Source: Arthrobacter sp. (lineage in GTDB: Bacteria > Actinomycetota > Actinomycetes > Actinomycetales > Micrococcaceae). From it: 5,457 bases of DNA. Of this stretch, positions 1 to 5,457 are shown piece after piece. The notes beneath the pieces are model-generated. The model had not been told where the DNA came from. It worked only from the letters and a program-made list of their open reading frames with translations, and made no database searches. The DNA is taken from positions 1 through 5,457 of the forward strand of contig JAODMA010000091.1 in the NCBI GenBank assembly GCA_025464545.1. The letters run 5' to 3'. The position numbers and the translations under genes are program-made. Positions within the stretch are counted from its first letter, which is position 1. Every line of letters starts with the position of its first letter.

Positions 1-444
1 GCCGTGGTAGCAGCCGGCGAACTTGATGATGAGGTCGCGGCCGGTGAAGCCGCGGGCCAGCCGGACCGCCGTCATGGTCGCCTCGGTGCCGGTGGAGACC
101 ATGCGGACGCGCTCTGCGGCGGGGACGCGGTCCTTGACGATCGCGGCGAGGTTGGCCTCATCGGGCGTCGAGGCGCCGAAGGACAGCCCGCGGTCGACGG
201 CGGCGTGCACGGCCGCGAGGACCGCCGGGTGGGCGTGCCCCAGCAGCGCCGGCCCCCAGGAGCAGACCAGGTCGACGTACTCGGCCCCGTCCGCGTCGGT
301 CAGGTAGGGGCCCTTGGCGGAGACCATGAACCGCGGTGTCCCCCCGACGGAGCCAAAAGCCCGGACGGGTGAGTTAACGCCTCCGGGCATCAACTGGCGG
401 GCACGGTCGAAGAGTTCCTCGTTGCGAGGGCTGCTGGAAGTCAT
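1..444 (-). CDS. hemL: Glutamate-1-semialdehyde 2,1-aminomutase HemL, N-terminal part (runs off left edge)
   Basis: This is the first 148 residues of the PLP-dependent enzyme that converts glutamate-1-semialdehyde into 5-aminolevulinate, the last step of the C5 route to tetrapyrroles in the cytoplasm. The reading frame opens with [15 protein letters not shown] and continues with family hallmarks: [13 protein letters not shown] near residues 19-30, [13 protein letters not shown] at 61-73, the STGTEATM loop at 117-124 that contacts the PLP phosphate in this aminotransferase fold, and GCYHG at 144-148. The family is usually about 430 residues, so roughly two thirds, including the Schiff-base lysine, lies beyond position 1. 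The ATG at 444-442 is chosen because it follows an AGGA four bases upstream and gives an N-terminus of normal length. It starts 13 nt after the stop of the LLM oxidoreductase gene and is the last gene of the visible operon. The assignment is firm. The truncation is only the window edge. Confidence 0.97.
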   Translation of the reverse strand, partial: MTSSSPRNEELFDRARQLMPGGVNSPVRAFGSVGGTPRFMVSAKGPYLTDADGAEYVDLVCSWGPALLGHAHPAVLAAVHAAVDRGLSFGASTPDEANLAAIVKDRVPAAERVRMVSTGTEATMTAVRLARGFTGRDLIIKFAGCYHG

Positions 445-447
445 GGT

Positions 448-451
448 TCCT
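448..451 (-). promoter_or_regulatory. Ribosome binding site of hemL
   Basis: On the minus strand the 13-nt gap between the LLM oxidoreductase stop and the hemL ATG contains AGGA, three bases before the start codon. The spacing is short and the match is modest. Translation of hemL may therefore also depend on ribosomes finishing the upstream gene. Nothing resembling a terminator or a separate promoter fits in this gap. Confidence 0.5.
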
Positions 452-457
452 ATTCTT

Positions 458-1591
458 TCAGGTGCTTTCACTTGGCTGCTGTCCGGTGCCTGAGGTAGCC
501 GCGGCCAGCAAGGTTGCCACGCGGGGCGCCACTTCGGTGCCGAACAGTTCGATGGACCGCATCATGGCGGCATGCGGCAGCGTGCCGTTGCTGTACTTCA
601 GGTCGAAGCGGTCCACCCCGAGGTTCTTTTTGAGCAGCGCGATCTTCGCGGCGACGGTTTCCGGCGAGCCGACGTACAGGGCGCCCTCCGGCGTGCACAT
701 CGCGTCGAATTCACTCCTGCTGCCCGGGCCCCAGCCGCGCTCGGACCCGATCCGGTTCCGCTGCCCCAGCCAGTGCGGGAAGAATTCCTCCCGTGCCTCC
801 TCATCGGTGGCGGCAACGTGGCCGGGTGAATGGGTGGCCATCTGCTGCATTGGGTGGCCGTACTTGGCCATCGCTTCGCGGTAGAGGTTGGCCAGCGGCG
901 CGAAGGACCGGGGTTGTCCGCCGATGATGGCGAAGATGACCGGGTAGCCGTACTCGGCGCATCGCAGCACCGACTCGGGGGTCCCGCCGACGCCGATCCA
1001 GGCCGGCAGCAGATGGTGTTCCAGCGGCGGGTAGACACTCAGCCCGTTGATGGCGGGCCGGGTGCGGCCCTCCCAGTGCACGGGTTGCTGGGCCCGGACC
1101 TTGTCGAAGAGCTCAAGCTTTTCCTCGAACAGGACCTCATAGTCCGCCAGGTCGAGGCCGAACAGCGGGAAGGATTCGATGAAGGAGCCCCGGCCCAGCA
1201 TGATCTCGGCGCGGCCGTTGGCGATGGCGTCCACGGTGGAGAAGCGCTGGAAGACCCGGATCGGGTCATCCGAACTGAGCACCGTCACGGCCGAACCCAG
1301 CCGGATGTTCCTGGTCCGCGCCGCCGCAGCGGCGAGGAACACTTCGGGCGCGGAGACGGCAAAGTCCCGGCGGTGGTGCTCCCCCACGGCGAAGGCGTGG
1401 AGCCCAACCTCATCGGCGAGTTCGGCCTGTTCCAGGAGCTGGCGCAGCACCTGGGCGTGCGGTACGGGGTGCCCGTCCGGGAAGACCCCGACGTCGCCGA
1501 AGCTGTTCAGGCCCAGCAGGATGCGCCCCGGCCCCACCGGCGCCGTGGGGTTCGCCATGAACTCCGGATCGGGAACGGATGCAGCAGTCAT
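458..1591 (-). CDS. LLM-class flavin-dependent oxidoreductase (luciferase-like monooxygenase family) inside the heme operon
   Basis: A 377-residue protein of the luciferase-like monooxygenase fold. These are cytoplasmic TIM-barrel enzymes that use reduced FMN (some relatives use F420), often to oxidise small organic substrates. Visible motifs are [14 protein letters not shown] (27-40), the [17 protein letters not shown] segment (68-84), [13 protein letters not shown] (98-110), [18 protein letters not shown] (128-145), [11 protein letters not shown] (198-208), [11 protein letters not shown] (223-233), [11 protein letters not shown] (279-289) and [19 protein letters not shown] near the C-terminus (340-358). 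From memory this pattern matches the uncharacterised LLM subgroup named after structure 2I7G (Atu2307), whose substrate is unknown. I chose the ATG at 1591-1589 over an upstream extension because AAGGAG lies five bases before it and it overlaps the hemB stop by one base (TGATG). An internal Met12 is a weaker alternative. The family call is firm, but any role in heme synthesis is only suggested by position between hemB and hemL. Confidence 0.92.
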   Translation of the reverse strand: MTAASVPDPEFMANPTAPVGPGRILLGLNSFGDVGVFPDGHPVPHAQVLRQLLEQAELADEVGLHAFAVGEHHRRDFAVSAPEVFLAAAAARTRNIRLGSAVTVLSSDDPIRVFQRFSTVDAIANGRAEIMLGRGSFIESFPLFGLDLADYEVLFEEKLELFDKVRAQQPVHWEGRTRPAINGLSVYPPLEHHLLPAWIGVGGTPESVLRCAEYGYPVIFAIIGGQPRSFAPLANLYREAMAKYGHPMQQMATHSPGHVAATDEEAREEFFPHWLGQRNRIGSERGWGPGSRSEFDAMCTPEGALYVGSPETVAAKIALLKKNLGVDRFDLKYSNGTLPHAAMMRSIELFGTEVAPRVATLLAAATSGTGQQPSEST

Positions 1592-2571
1592 CAGGACTCC
1601 TTCAGCCAGCCGGCGAGTTCGCTGGCCCAGTACGTCAGCACCATGTTGGCGCCGGCCCGCCTGATGCCCAGGACGGACTCCGTGATCGCGGCGCGCCGGT
1701 CGATCCAACCGTTTGCCGCCGCGGCCTCGATCATCGAGTACTCGCCCGAGATCTGGTAGGCCGCGACCGGCACCGGGCTCATGGCGGCGACGTCGGCCAG
1801 GATGTCGAGGTAGCTCATGGCGGGTTTCACCATGACCATGTCCGCGCCCTCGGCCAGGTCCAGTTCCACCTCGAGGATGGCTTCGCGGCGGTTGGCGGCA
1901 TCCATCTGGTAGGTGCGGCGGTCACCCTTCAGCTGCGAGTCGACGGCTTCGCGGAAGGGGCCGTAGAACGCCGAGGCGTATTTGGCGGCGTACGCCACGA
2001 CGGCGGTGTTGGCGTGCCCGGCGTCCTCCAGGGCCTGCCGGATGACGGCGACCTGGCCGTCCATCATGCCGGAGGGGCCGAGCACGTGCGCGCCGGCTTC
2101 CGCCTGCGCCACCGCCATCTGCCCGTAGATCTCCAGGGTGGCGTCGTTGTCCACGTAGCCGTGGGCATCGAGGACACCGCAGTGTCCGTGGTCCGTGAAT
2201 TCGTCCAGGCAGACATCGCTCATGACCACGAGCTCATCGCCGACCTCGGCCCGGACGTCCCGAATGGCCTTGTTCAGCACACCGTCGGGGTCCAGCGAGG
2301 CCGTGCCGCGGGCGTCCCGCTGCGCGGGGACCCCGAACAGCATGATTCCGCCGACGCCCAGCCGCACGGCCTCGGCGGCGGCGCGCTTGAGTGAATCCGT
2401 GGTGTGCTGCTGCACTCCAGGCATCGAGGCAATGGGGTTCGGCTCGGTCAGGCCCTCACGGATGAACGCCGGCAGGATGAGCTCCGCGGCCGTGAGCCGG
2501 TATTCCGCCGTCAGCCGGCGCATGGCCGGGGTGGTGCGGAGTCGGCGTGGGCGGTGGGTCGGGAAGCTCAT
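1591..2571 (-). CDS. hemB: Porphobilinogen synthase (5-aminolevulinate dehydratase) HemB
   Basis: A complete 326-residue enzyme that condenses two 5-aminolevulinates into porphobilinogen in the cytoplasm. The length is normal for the family. Both Schiff-base lysines are in place: K197 in [17 protein letters not shown] and K249 in [12 protein letters not shown]. The metal loop reads C121-L-D123-E-F-T-D-H-G-H-C131. The middle cysteine of the classical zinc triad (E. coli Cys120/122/130) is thus aspartate, a mixed form I recall as usual in actinobacteria. E234, in [15 protein letters not shown], aligns with the glutamate that binds the allosteric magnesium in the Pseudomonas enzyme. The active-site lid carries [10 protein letters not shown] at 165-174. 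The ATG at 2571-2569 overlaps the hemD stop (ATGA) and has AAAGGA six bases upstream. The stop shares one base with the next start. Tight overlap on both sides indicates co-translation within the heme operon. The assignment is certain. Confidence 0.98.
   Translation of the reverse strand: MSFPTHRPRRLRTTPAMRRLTAEYRLTAAELILPAFIREGLTEPNPIASMPGVQQHTTDSLKRAAAEAVRLGVGGIMLFGVPAQRDARGTASLDPDGVLNKAIRDVRAEVGDELVVMSDVCLDEFTDHGHCGVLDAHGYVDNDATLEIYGQMAVAQAEAGAHVLGPSGMMDGQVAVIRQALEDAGHANTAVVAYAAKYASAFYGPFREAVDSQLKGDRRTYQMDAANRREAILEVELDLAEGADMVMVKPAMSYLDILADVAAMSPVPVAAYQISGEYSMIEAAAANGWIDRRAAITESVLGIRRAGANMVLTYWASELAGWLKES
1597..1602 (-). promoter_or_regulatory. Strong Shine-Dalgarno site of the LLM oxidoreductase gene
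   Basis: The minus strand reads AAGGAG, then TCCTG, then the ATG at 1591. This near-perfect site lies within the last codons of hemB (the Lys-Glu of its C-terminal LKES). It decides the start of the oxidoreductase at 1591 rather than an upstream in-frame start near 1708 or the internal Met12. It is the best Shine-Dalgarno match in the window. Confidence 0.8.
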
Positions 2572-3518
2572 ATGGTGTCCTTTGCTGAGGGCTCTGCGAC
2601 TGGATGAGGTGGAGCGGGCTGGTGGTTGAGGGAGCGGACGACGGCGGCTACCAGGCCGGAGGCGGTTGGCTCCTCGGCGACGGCGGCGACCGCGAGCCCG
2701 AGGGAAACCGCCTCGGCCGCCGTCGAGCGTCCAATCGCAACGAACCGGCAGTTGCCCAGCGGGGTGAGATCGGCGTGGATGCGGCGGGCTGCACTCGGCG
2801 AGGCGGCGACGACGGCGTGCAGCCGGCCGGCGCCGATTTCGGATCTCGCCTCGGCTGCGGTGAGCACGGTGGGCGCCGGCGCGTCGTCCTGACCTGCTGC
2901 ACCGGTCTGCGCCACGGCAGGCGGGCTGGCGGGCAGGGCGCGGCGCGGGTCGGCCGGGTAGTCGACGGTGTTGTAGGCCGTGACGGCCTGGACGGCGGCG
3001 CCGCGGGCTTCGAGGCCCCTGCGGAGCCGGGGGTCGGCAATATCCGCCTGGGGCAGGAGCACGCTGCCCTGGTTCGCGGGCCAGATGTCGAGCAGGCCCG
3101 TTCCGGATTGTTGGCCCGTGGGCGCGAGGTCGACTCTGATGCCCCGCGATTCAAGGACGCGGCGGGTCGCCGGGCCGATCGTGGCCACCAGGACACTGCC
3201 GGGCAGCCACGTGCTGAGGGAAGCGCCGCGTTCGGCCGCCTTCGCCTCGAGGGCCTGGACGGTGGTCGCGCTGCTGATCACGAGCCACGCGTAGGCTCCG
3301 GCGCCCAGGGCATCGAAGGCGACGTCGAGGGAGTGCTGGTCGCTGGCCTGCTCGAAGTCGATCAGCGGCAGGAGCAAAGGCTCGGCGCCGACACCGCGCA
3401 GCGCCGTGACGAGCTCCCCCGCGCGGTCCGGGCTGCGGGCGACCAGCACGCAGGCGCCGTCGGGCACCCTCGTGCCGTGTGGCCCGCCGGTGGGGTTTCG
3501 GTCGTTGTCCCGTCCCAT
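2568..3518 (-). CDS. hemD: Uroporphyrinogen-III synthase HemD
   Basis: A 316-residue protein that closes hydroxymethylbilane into uroporphyrinogen III while inverting ring D. HemD sequences diverge widely, so the call rests on weak family signatures plus position. The signatures are [20 protein letters not shown] at 23-42, [14 protein letters not shown] (79-92, the conserved serine/threonine region at the start of the second domain), [19 protein letters not shown] (111-129), [12 protein letters not shown] (236-247) and [16 protein letters not shown] (260-275). It lies directly after hemC. The family is typically around 250-270 residues. The extra length comes from a 17-residue N-terminal leader, an Ala/Pro/Gln-rich linker at about 196-219, and a Pro-rich tail after 298. 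The ATG at 3518-3516 lies 20 nt after the hemC stop with only a poor ribosome site. A GTG at codon 18 (3467) has no usable spacing. The stop overlaps the hemB start. The function is well supported and the exact start less so. Confidence 0.92.
   Translation of the reverse strand: MGRDNDRNPTGGPHGTRVPDGACVLVARSPDRAGELVTALRGVGAEPLLLPLIDFEQASDQHSLDVAFDALGAGAYAWLVISSATTVQALEAKAAERGASLSTWLPGSVLVATIGPATRRVLESRGIRVDLAPTGQQSGTGLLDIWPANQGSVLLPQADIADPRLRRGLEARGAAVQAVTAYNTVDYPADPRRALPASPPAVAQTGAAGQDDAPAPTVLTAAEARSEIGAGRLHAVVAASPSAARRIHADLTPLGNCRFVAIGRSTAAEAVSLGLAVAAVAEEPTASGLVAAVVRSLNHQPAPPHPVAEPSAKDTI
2578..2583 (-). promoter_or_regulatory. Shine-Dalgarno site of hemB
   Basis: AAAGGA on the minus strand, six bases before the hemB ATG at 2571. 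It lies inside the final codons of hemD (Ala-Lys-Asp). It supports the start at 2571 and shows that hemB can be initiated independently as well as by coupling through the ATGA overlap. Confidence 0.7.
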
Positions 3519-3538
3519 GAAGTGCTGGAATCCGTGGT
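3519..3538 (-). other. Short hemC-hemD spacer without a clear ribosome binding site
   Basis: This 20-nt spacer is the only true gap in the hemH-hemC-hemD-hemB part of the operon. On the minus strand it contains just a GGA trinucleotide, twelve bases from the hemD ATG, which is too far for a good Shine-Dalgarno pairing. I see no stem-loop or promoter in it. HemD synthesis probably relies on reinitiation by ribosomes leaving hemC, or its true start differs slightly. Confidence 0.5.
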
Positions 3539-4537
3539 TCAGGAAGCCGTGAGGTCGGCGATGTCGGCGGCGCCGCGGGCCAGCAGGACTTCCGCCAGCT
3601 CGATCCCCAGCAGCGTTGCCCCGACCTCGGTGAGACCGTCGGTGGCCAGCTTGTCCCGGACGGATGCCGTGCCGTCGACCGCGCAGACGACGGCCTCGAG
3701 GTGCAGCATGCTGCCCTTGCGGTAGGCGTAGGCACCAACCGGCGCGGCGCATCCGGCCTCCAACCGGGCCAGCAATGCGCGTTCTGCCGTGACGGCGAGC
3801 CGGGTGTCCGGATCGTCGAGGGCGGCGAGGGCCTGCGCCAGCACTCCCTGGGACCCTTCGGTGGATCCGGCCTTGCGCGGAGCCTCGGCAGTTCGGCATT
3901 CGATCGCCAGGGACCCTTGCCCGGCGGCCGGCAGCATGATGTCGGTCTCGAGGTATTCGCTGATGGCGTCCAGCCGGCCGATCCGGTGCAGTCCGGCGGC
4001 GGCGAGGACGACGGCGTCGAGGTCGCAGGTCTTGCCGGCCACGACGGCGTCGGTGCTGTTGCCCGGCAGTCCGGGGACCCGGCCCAGCCGGGTTTCCACG
4101 TTGCCGCGGATGTCCCGGATCTCCAGGTCCGGACGCGCGGCGCGCAGCTGGGCGGCGCGGCGCGGGGAGCCGGTGCCGACGGTGGCCCCGGCGGGCAGGT
4201 CGGCGAGCTTGAGGCCGTCGCGGGCGCAGAGCACGTCCCGGACATCGACGCGTTTCGGCGTCGCGGCAAGGCTCAGCCCGAGGGCGGGACCGGTGGGCAG
4301 GTCCTTGAGCGAATGCACAGCGACATCGCATTTGTCCTGCAGCAGGGCCTCGCGCAGCGCGGCGACGAAGACGCCAGTACCGCCCAGCTGGGACAGCGAG
4401 CCGGTGAGCACATCGCCCTCGGTCTTGATGTGGACGAGCTCCACCGGGAACCCGCCGACGGCGGCAAGCTGGTCCGCGGTCTGCTGCGTCTGGGTGAGGG
4501 CGAGCTTGCTGGCGCGGGTGCCGATCCGGACGGTCAC
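3539..4537 (-). CDS. hemC: Hydroxymethylbilane synthase (porphobilinogen deaminase) HemC
   Basis: A 332-residue cytoplasmic enzyme that links four porphobilinogens into the linear tetrapyrrole hydroxymethylbilane. The motifs appear in the expected order: VRIGTRASKLALTQ (3-16) with the N-terminal substrate arginine R8, HIKTEGD (36-42), VHSLKDLPTG (74-83) with the catalytic aspartate D79, TGSPRRAAQL (122-131) with the arginine pair R126/R127, RGNVETRL (144-151), LPAAGQGSLAIE (202-213), and LEAGCAAPVGAYA (259-271), in which C263 anchors the dipyrromethane cofactor. The length is close to the family norm of about 310. The GTG at 4537-4535 is chosen because the family N-terminus begins here. An upstream frame extension to 4681 has no similarity. 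GGGGAG lies four bases before the GTG, and the start overlaps the hemH stop as GTGA. All key residues are present, so I expect an active enzyme. Confidence 0.98.
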   Translation of the reverse strand: MTVRIGTRASKLALTQTQQTADQLAAVGGFPVELVHIKTEGDVLTGSLSQLGGTGVFVAALREALLQDKCDVAVHSLKDLPTGPALGLSLAATPKRVDVRDVLCARDGLKLADLPAGATVGTGSPRRAAQLRAARPDLEIRDIRGNVETRLGRVPGLPGNSTDAVVAGKTCDLDAVVLAAAGLHRIGRLDAISEYLETDIMLPAAGQGSLAIECRTAEAPRKAGSTEGSQGVLAQALAALDDPDTRLAVTAERALLARLEAGCAAPVGAYAYRKGSMLHLEAVVCAVDGTASVRDKLATDGLTEVGATLLGIELAEVLLARGAADIADLTAS

Positions 4538-5457
4538 GGGGCTCCCCGATCTGCCGCCGGGGCGGAGGCGCCGGAGGCTGATTCTGCCGGGTAGGGATCG
4601 TGTCCGGTCCCCACGGTGGCGTCGGCCCCGGCAATGGCGGGCTTCTCCCCGCGGAAGTTGGCGCAGCAGCCGGGACGGCACACGTCGTACCAGGGCCCGA
4701 GCGCGGTCAGGTGGGGCCGGTCGGGAATATTGTTCGCGGCGGTCCGCTCGCAGATCAGGTCCACGAGCCCGCGGACGAACTTCCGGTGCGTTCCGGGCGT
4801 GGGGACGCGGGTGGCGGCCAGCCCGAGCTTGGCGCAGGTCTCCAGCGCCTCAGTGTCGAGGTCCCAGACAACTTCCATGTGGTCGCTGACGAAGCCCAGG
4901 GGCACGATTACGATGCCCTGAACTCCCTGGCCGGCGAGCTGCTCTATGGCGTCGTTGATGTCCGGTTCCAGCCACGGCACGTGCGGGGCGCCGGAGCGGG
5001 ACTGGTAGACGAGGGACCACGGAGCGGTCAGCCCGGTCTCGGCTTCAACTCGACGGATGACTTCGGCGCCGGACGCCAGGTGCTGCGCGGCGTAGGCGGA
5101 GTTCTCCGCAAAGTGGCGGGGCTCCTCCTCGGAGCGTCCGGCGGCTTCGGCATCGCGGGTCGGGATGGAGTGCGTTGCGAACAGGATGTGCACCGGGGCG
5201 TCCGGGGTCCCGGCGGCCGCCAGCTGGGCGCGGACGTCGGCGAGCCCGGCCGCGGTGCCCTCGATGAACGGCTCCACGAATCCGGGGTGGTCGAAGTACT
5301 GCCGCACCTTGTCCACCTCGAGTTTCCCGTCGAGGCCGGTCTCGGTCAGCGCCATGCCGATGTCCTCGCGGTACTGGCGGCAGCTGGAGTAGCAGGAGTA
5401 GGCGCTGGTGGTGATCATCAAGACCTTGCGGTGCCCGGCGTCGTAGATGTCCTGGAG
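4534..5457 (-). CDS. hemH: Ferrochelatase HemH / coproporphyrin ferrochelatase CpfC, C-terminal part (runs off right edge)
   Basis: The last 307 residues of the enzyme that inserts ferrous iron into the porphyrin. In actinobacteria the substrate is normally coproporphyrin III, giving coproheme. The frame is open to the window edge at LQDIYDAGHRKVL, so roughly the first 80-120 residues are missing. An internal TTG or ATG near 5421-5418 is not the real start. Numbered within the fragment, ILFATHSIP (91-99) carries the metal-binding catalytic histidine H96, and VPLGFVSDHMEVVWDLD (185-201) carries its partner glutamate E195. SAYSCYSSCRQYRED (18-32, cysteines C22 and C26) and DVCRPGCCANF (258-268, cysteines C260, C264, C265) fit the one-plus-three cysteine ligands of the [2Fe-2S] cluster known in mycobacterial-type ferrochelatases. 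After residue 270 there is an Ala/Gly/Pro-rich tail, probably disordered. The stop overlaps the GTG of hemC. The product is certain. The coproporphyrin preference is from family knowledge. Confidence 0.97.
   Translation of the reverse strand, partial: LQDIYDAGHRKVLMITTSAYSCYSSCRQYREDIGMALTETGLDGKLEVDKVRQYFDHPGFVEPFIEGTAAGLADVRAQLAAAGTPDAPVHILFATHSIPTRDAEAAGRSEEEPRHFAENSAYAAQHLASGAEVIRRVEAETGLTAPWSLVYQSRSGAPHVPWLEPDINDAIEQLAGQGVQGIVIVPLGFVSDHMEVVWDLDTEALETCAKLGLAATRVPTPGTHRKFVRGLVDLICERTAANNIPDRPHLTALGPWYDVCRPGCCANFRGEKPAIAGADATVGTGHDPYPAESASGASAPAADRGAP
4542..4547 (-). promoter_or_regulatory. Shine-Dalgarno site of hemC deciding the GTG start
   Basis: The minus strand reads GGGGAG, then CCCC, then the GTG at 4537. 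The site sits in the last codons of hemH and supports the GTG start that overlaps the hemH stop by four bases. Confidence 0.6.

Larger units (their letters stand above)
1..5457 (-). other. Heme biosynthesis operon segment hemH-hemC-hemD-hemB-LLM oxidoreductase-hemL
   Basis: Six genes are all read from the minus strand with junctions of -4, +20, -4, -1 and +13 nt. The coding density is nearly 100 percent, leaving no room for internal promoters in intergenic DNA and showing no hairpin followed by a T run at any junction. One transcript starting to the right of the window is the simplest reading. The set covers ALA formation, three early steps and iron insertion, but not the uroporphyrinogen decarboxylase, coproporphyrinogen oxidase or coproheme decarboxylase steps, which are probably encoded just upstream. 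Confidence 0.8.

Noticed and set aside
445..457. Possible terminator or promoter between the LLM oxidoreductase gene and hemL
   Set aside because: The gap is only 13 bases, AT-rich by local standards but with no inverted repeat and no room for -35/-10 elements. It is better read as a ribosome binding region.
1592..1708. 39-residue N-terminal extension of the LLM oxidoreductase reaching into hemB
   Set aside because: The extension is an out-of-frame reading of the hemB 3' end with no similarity to the family. The ATG at 1591 has AAGGAG at ideal spacing and overlaps the hemB stop.
830..1759. Plus-strand open frame of about 310 residues opposite the LLM oxidoreductase gene
   Set aside because: It is an antisense shadow with no motif. 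The minus-strand frame has unmistakable family motifs over its full length.
1579..2394. Long plus-strand open frame of about 270 residues opposite hemB
   Set aside because: It is an antisense shadow of hemB. In high-GC DNA the opposite strand stays open because of the third-position G/C bias. The protein is rich in Gly, Val, His and Asp without any domain, and it has no ribosome site.
2604..3725. Long plus-strand open frame of about 370 residues opposite hemD and the end of hemC
   Set aside because: It crosses two convincingly coding minus-strand genes, its composition is dominated by Gly, Arg and Ala, and it has no recognisable motif. It is a compositional artefact.
3539..4634. Upstream in-frame extension of hemD through the whole of hemC (a 688-residue frame), as a possible fusion protein
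   Set aside because: The part upstream of 3518 is an Arg/Pro-rich out-of-frame reading of hemC. HemC itself is complete in another frame with its own stop at 3539, so there is no HemC-HemD fusion.

Overview
This window is a compact, high-GC block of tetrapyrrole (heme) biosynthesis genes. All of them lie on the minus strand, so transcription runs from right to left. Several things point to an actinobacterium, most likely an Arthrobacter-like member of the Micrococcaceae: strong G/C bias at third codon positions, a GTG start, cysteine-bearing ferrochelatase motifs of the actinobacterial type, a HemB with a C-x-D...C metal loop, and the cluster order. The genus is an inference from sequence style and gene order, not from a search.

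Layout in the direction of transcription. hemH/cpfC (ferrochelatase) enters from the right edge and lacks its N-terminus (5457 to 4534). It overlaps hemC (4537-3539) by 4 nt (GTGA). A 20-nt gap leads to hemD (3518-2568), which overlaps hemB (2571-1591) by 4 nt (ATGA). hemB shares one base (TGATG) with a gene for an LLM-family (luciferase-like) flavin-dependent oxidoreductase (1591-458). After 13 nt, hemL (444 to 1) begins and runs off the left edge before its catalytic lysine. No gap exceeds 20 nt, and I see no promoter, terminator, RNA gene, mobile element, repeat or CRISPR array. The block reads as the interior of one polycistronic operon whose promoter lies to the right of the window.

How the genes work together. 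HemL makes 5-aminolevulinate from glutamate-1-semialdehyde, which implies the C5 (glutamyl-tRNA) route. HemB condenses two ALA to porphobilinogen. HemC polymerises four porphobilinogens to hydroxymethylbilane, and HemD cyclises that to uroporphyrinogen III. HemH/CpfC inserts iron late in the pathway, in actinobacteria normally into coproporphyrin III. The intermediate steps (HemE, the coproporphyrinogen oxidase CgoX, and the coproheme decarboxylase ChdC) are not in view and are likely just upstream. The one member with no assigned heme role is the LLM oxidoreductase between hemB and hemL. It has the strongest Shine-Dalgarno sequence in the block and is the most interesting item. Otherwise this is ordinary, well-conserved core metabolism, and I see no clear evidence of a new system.
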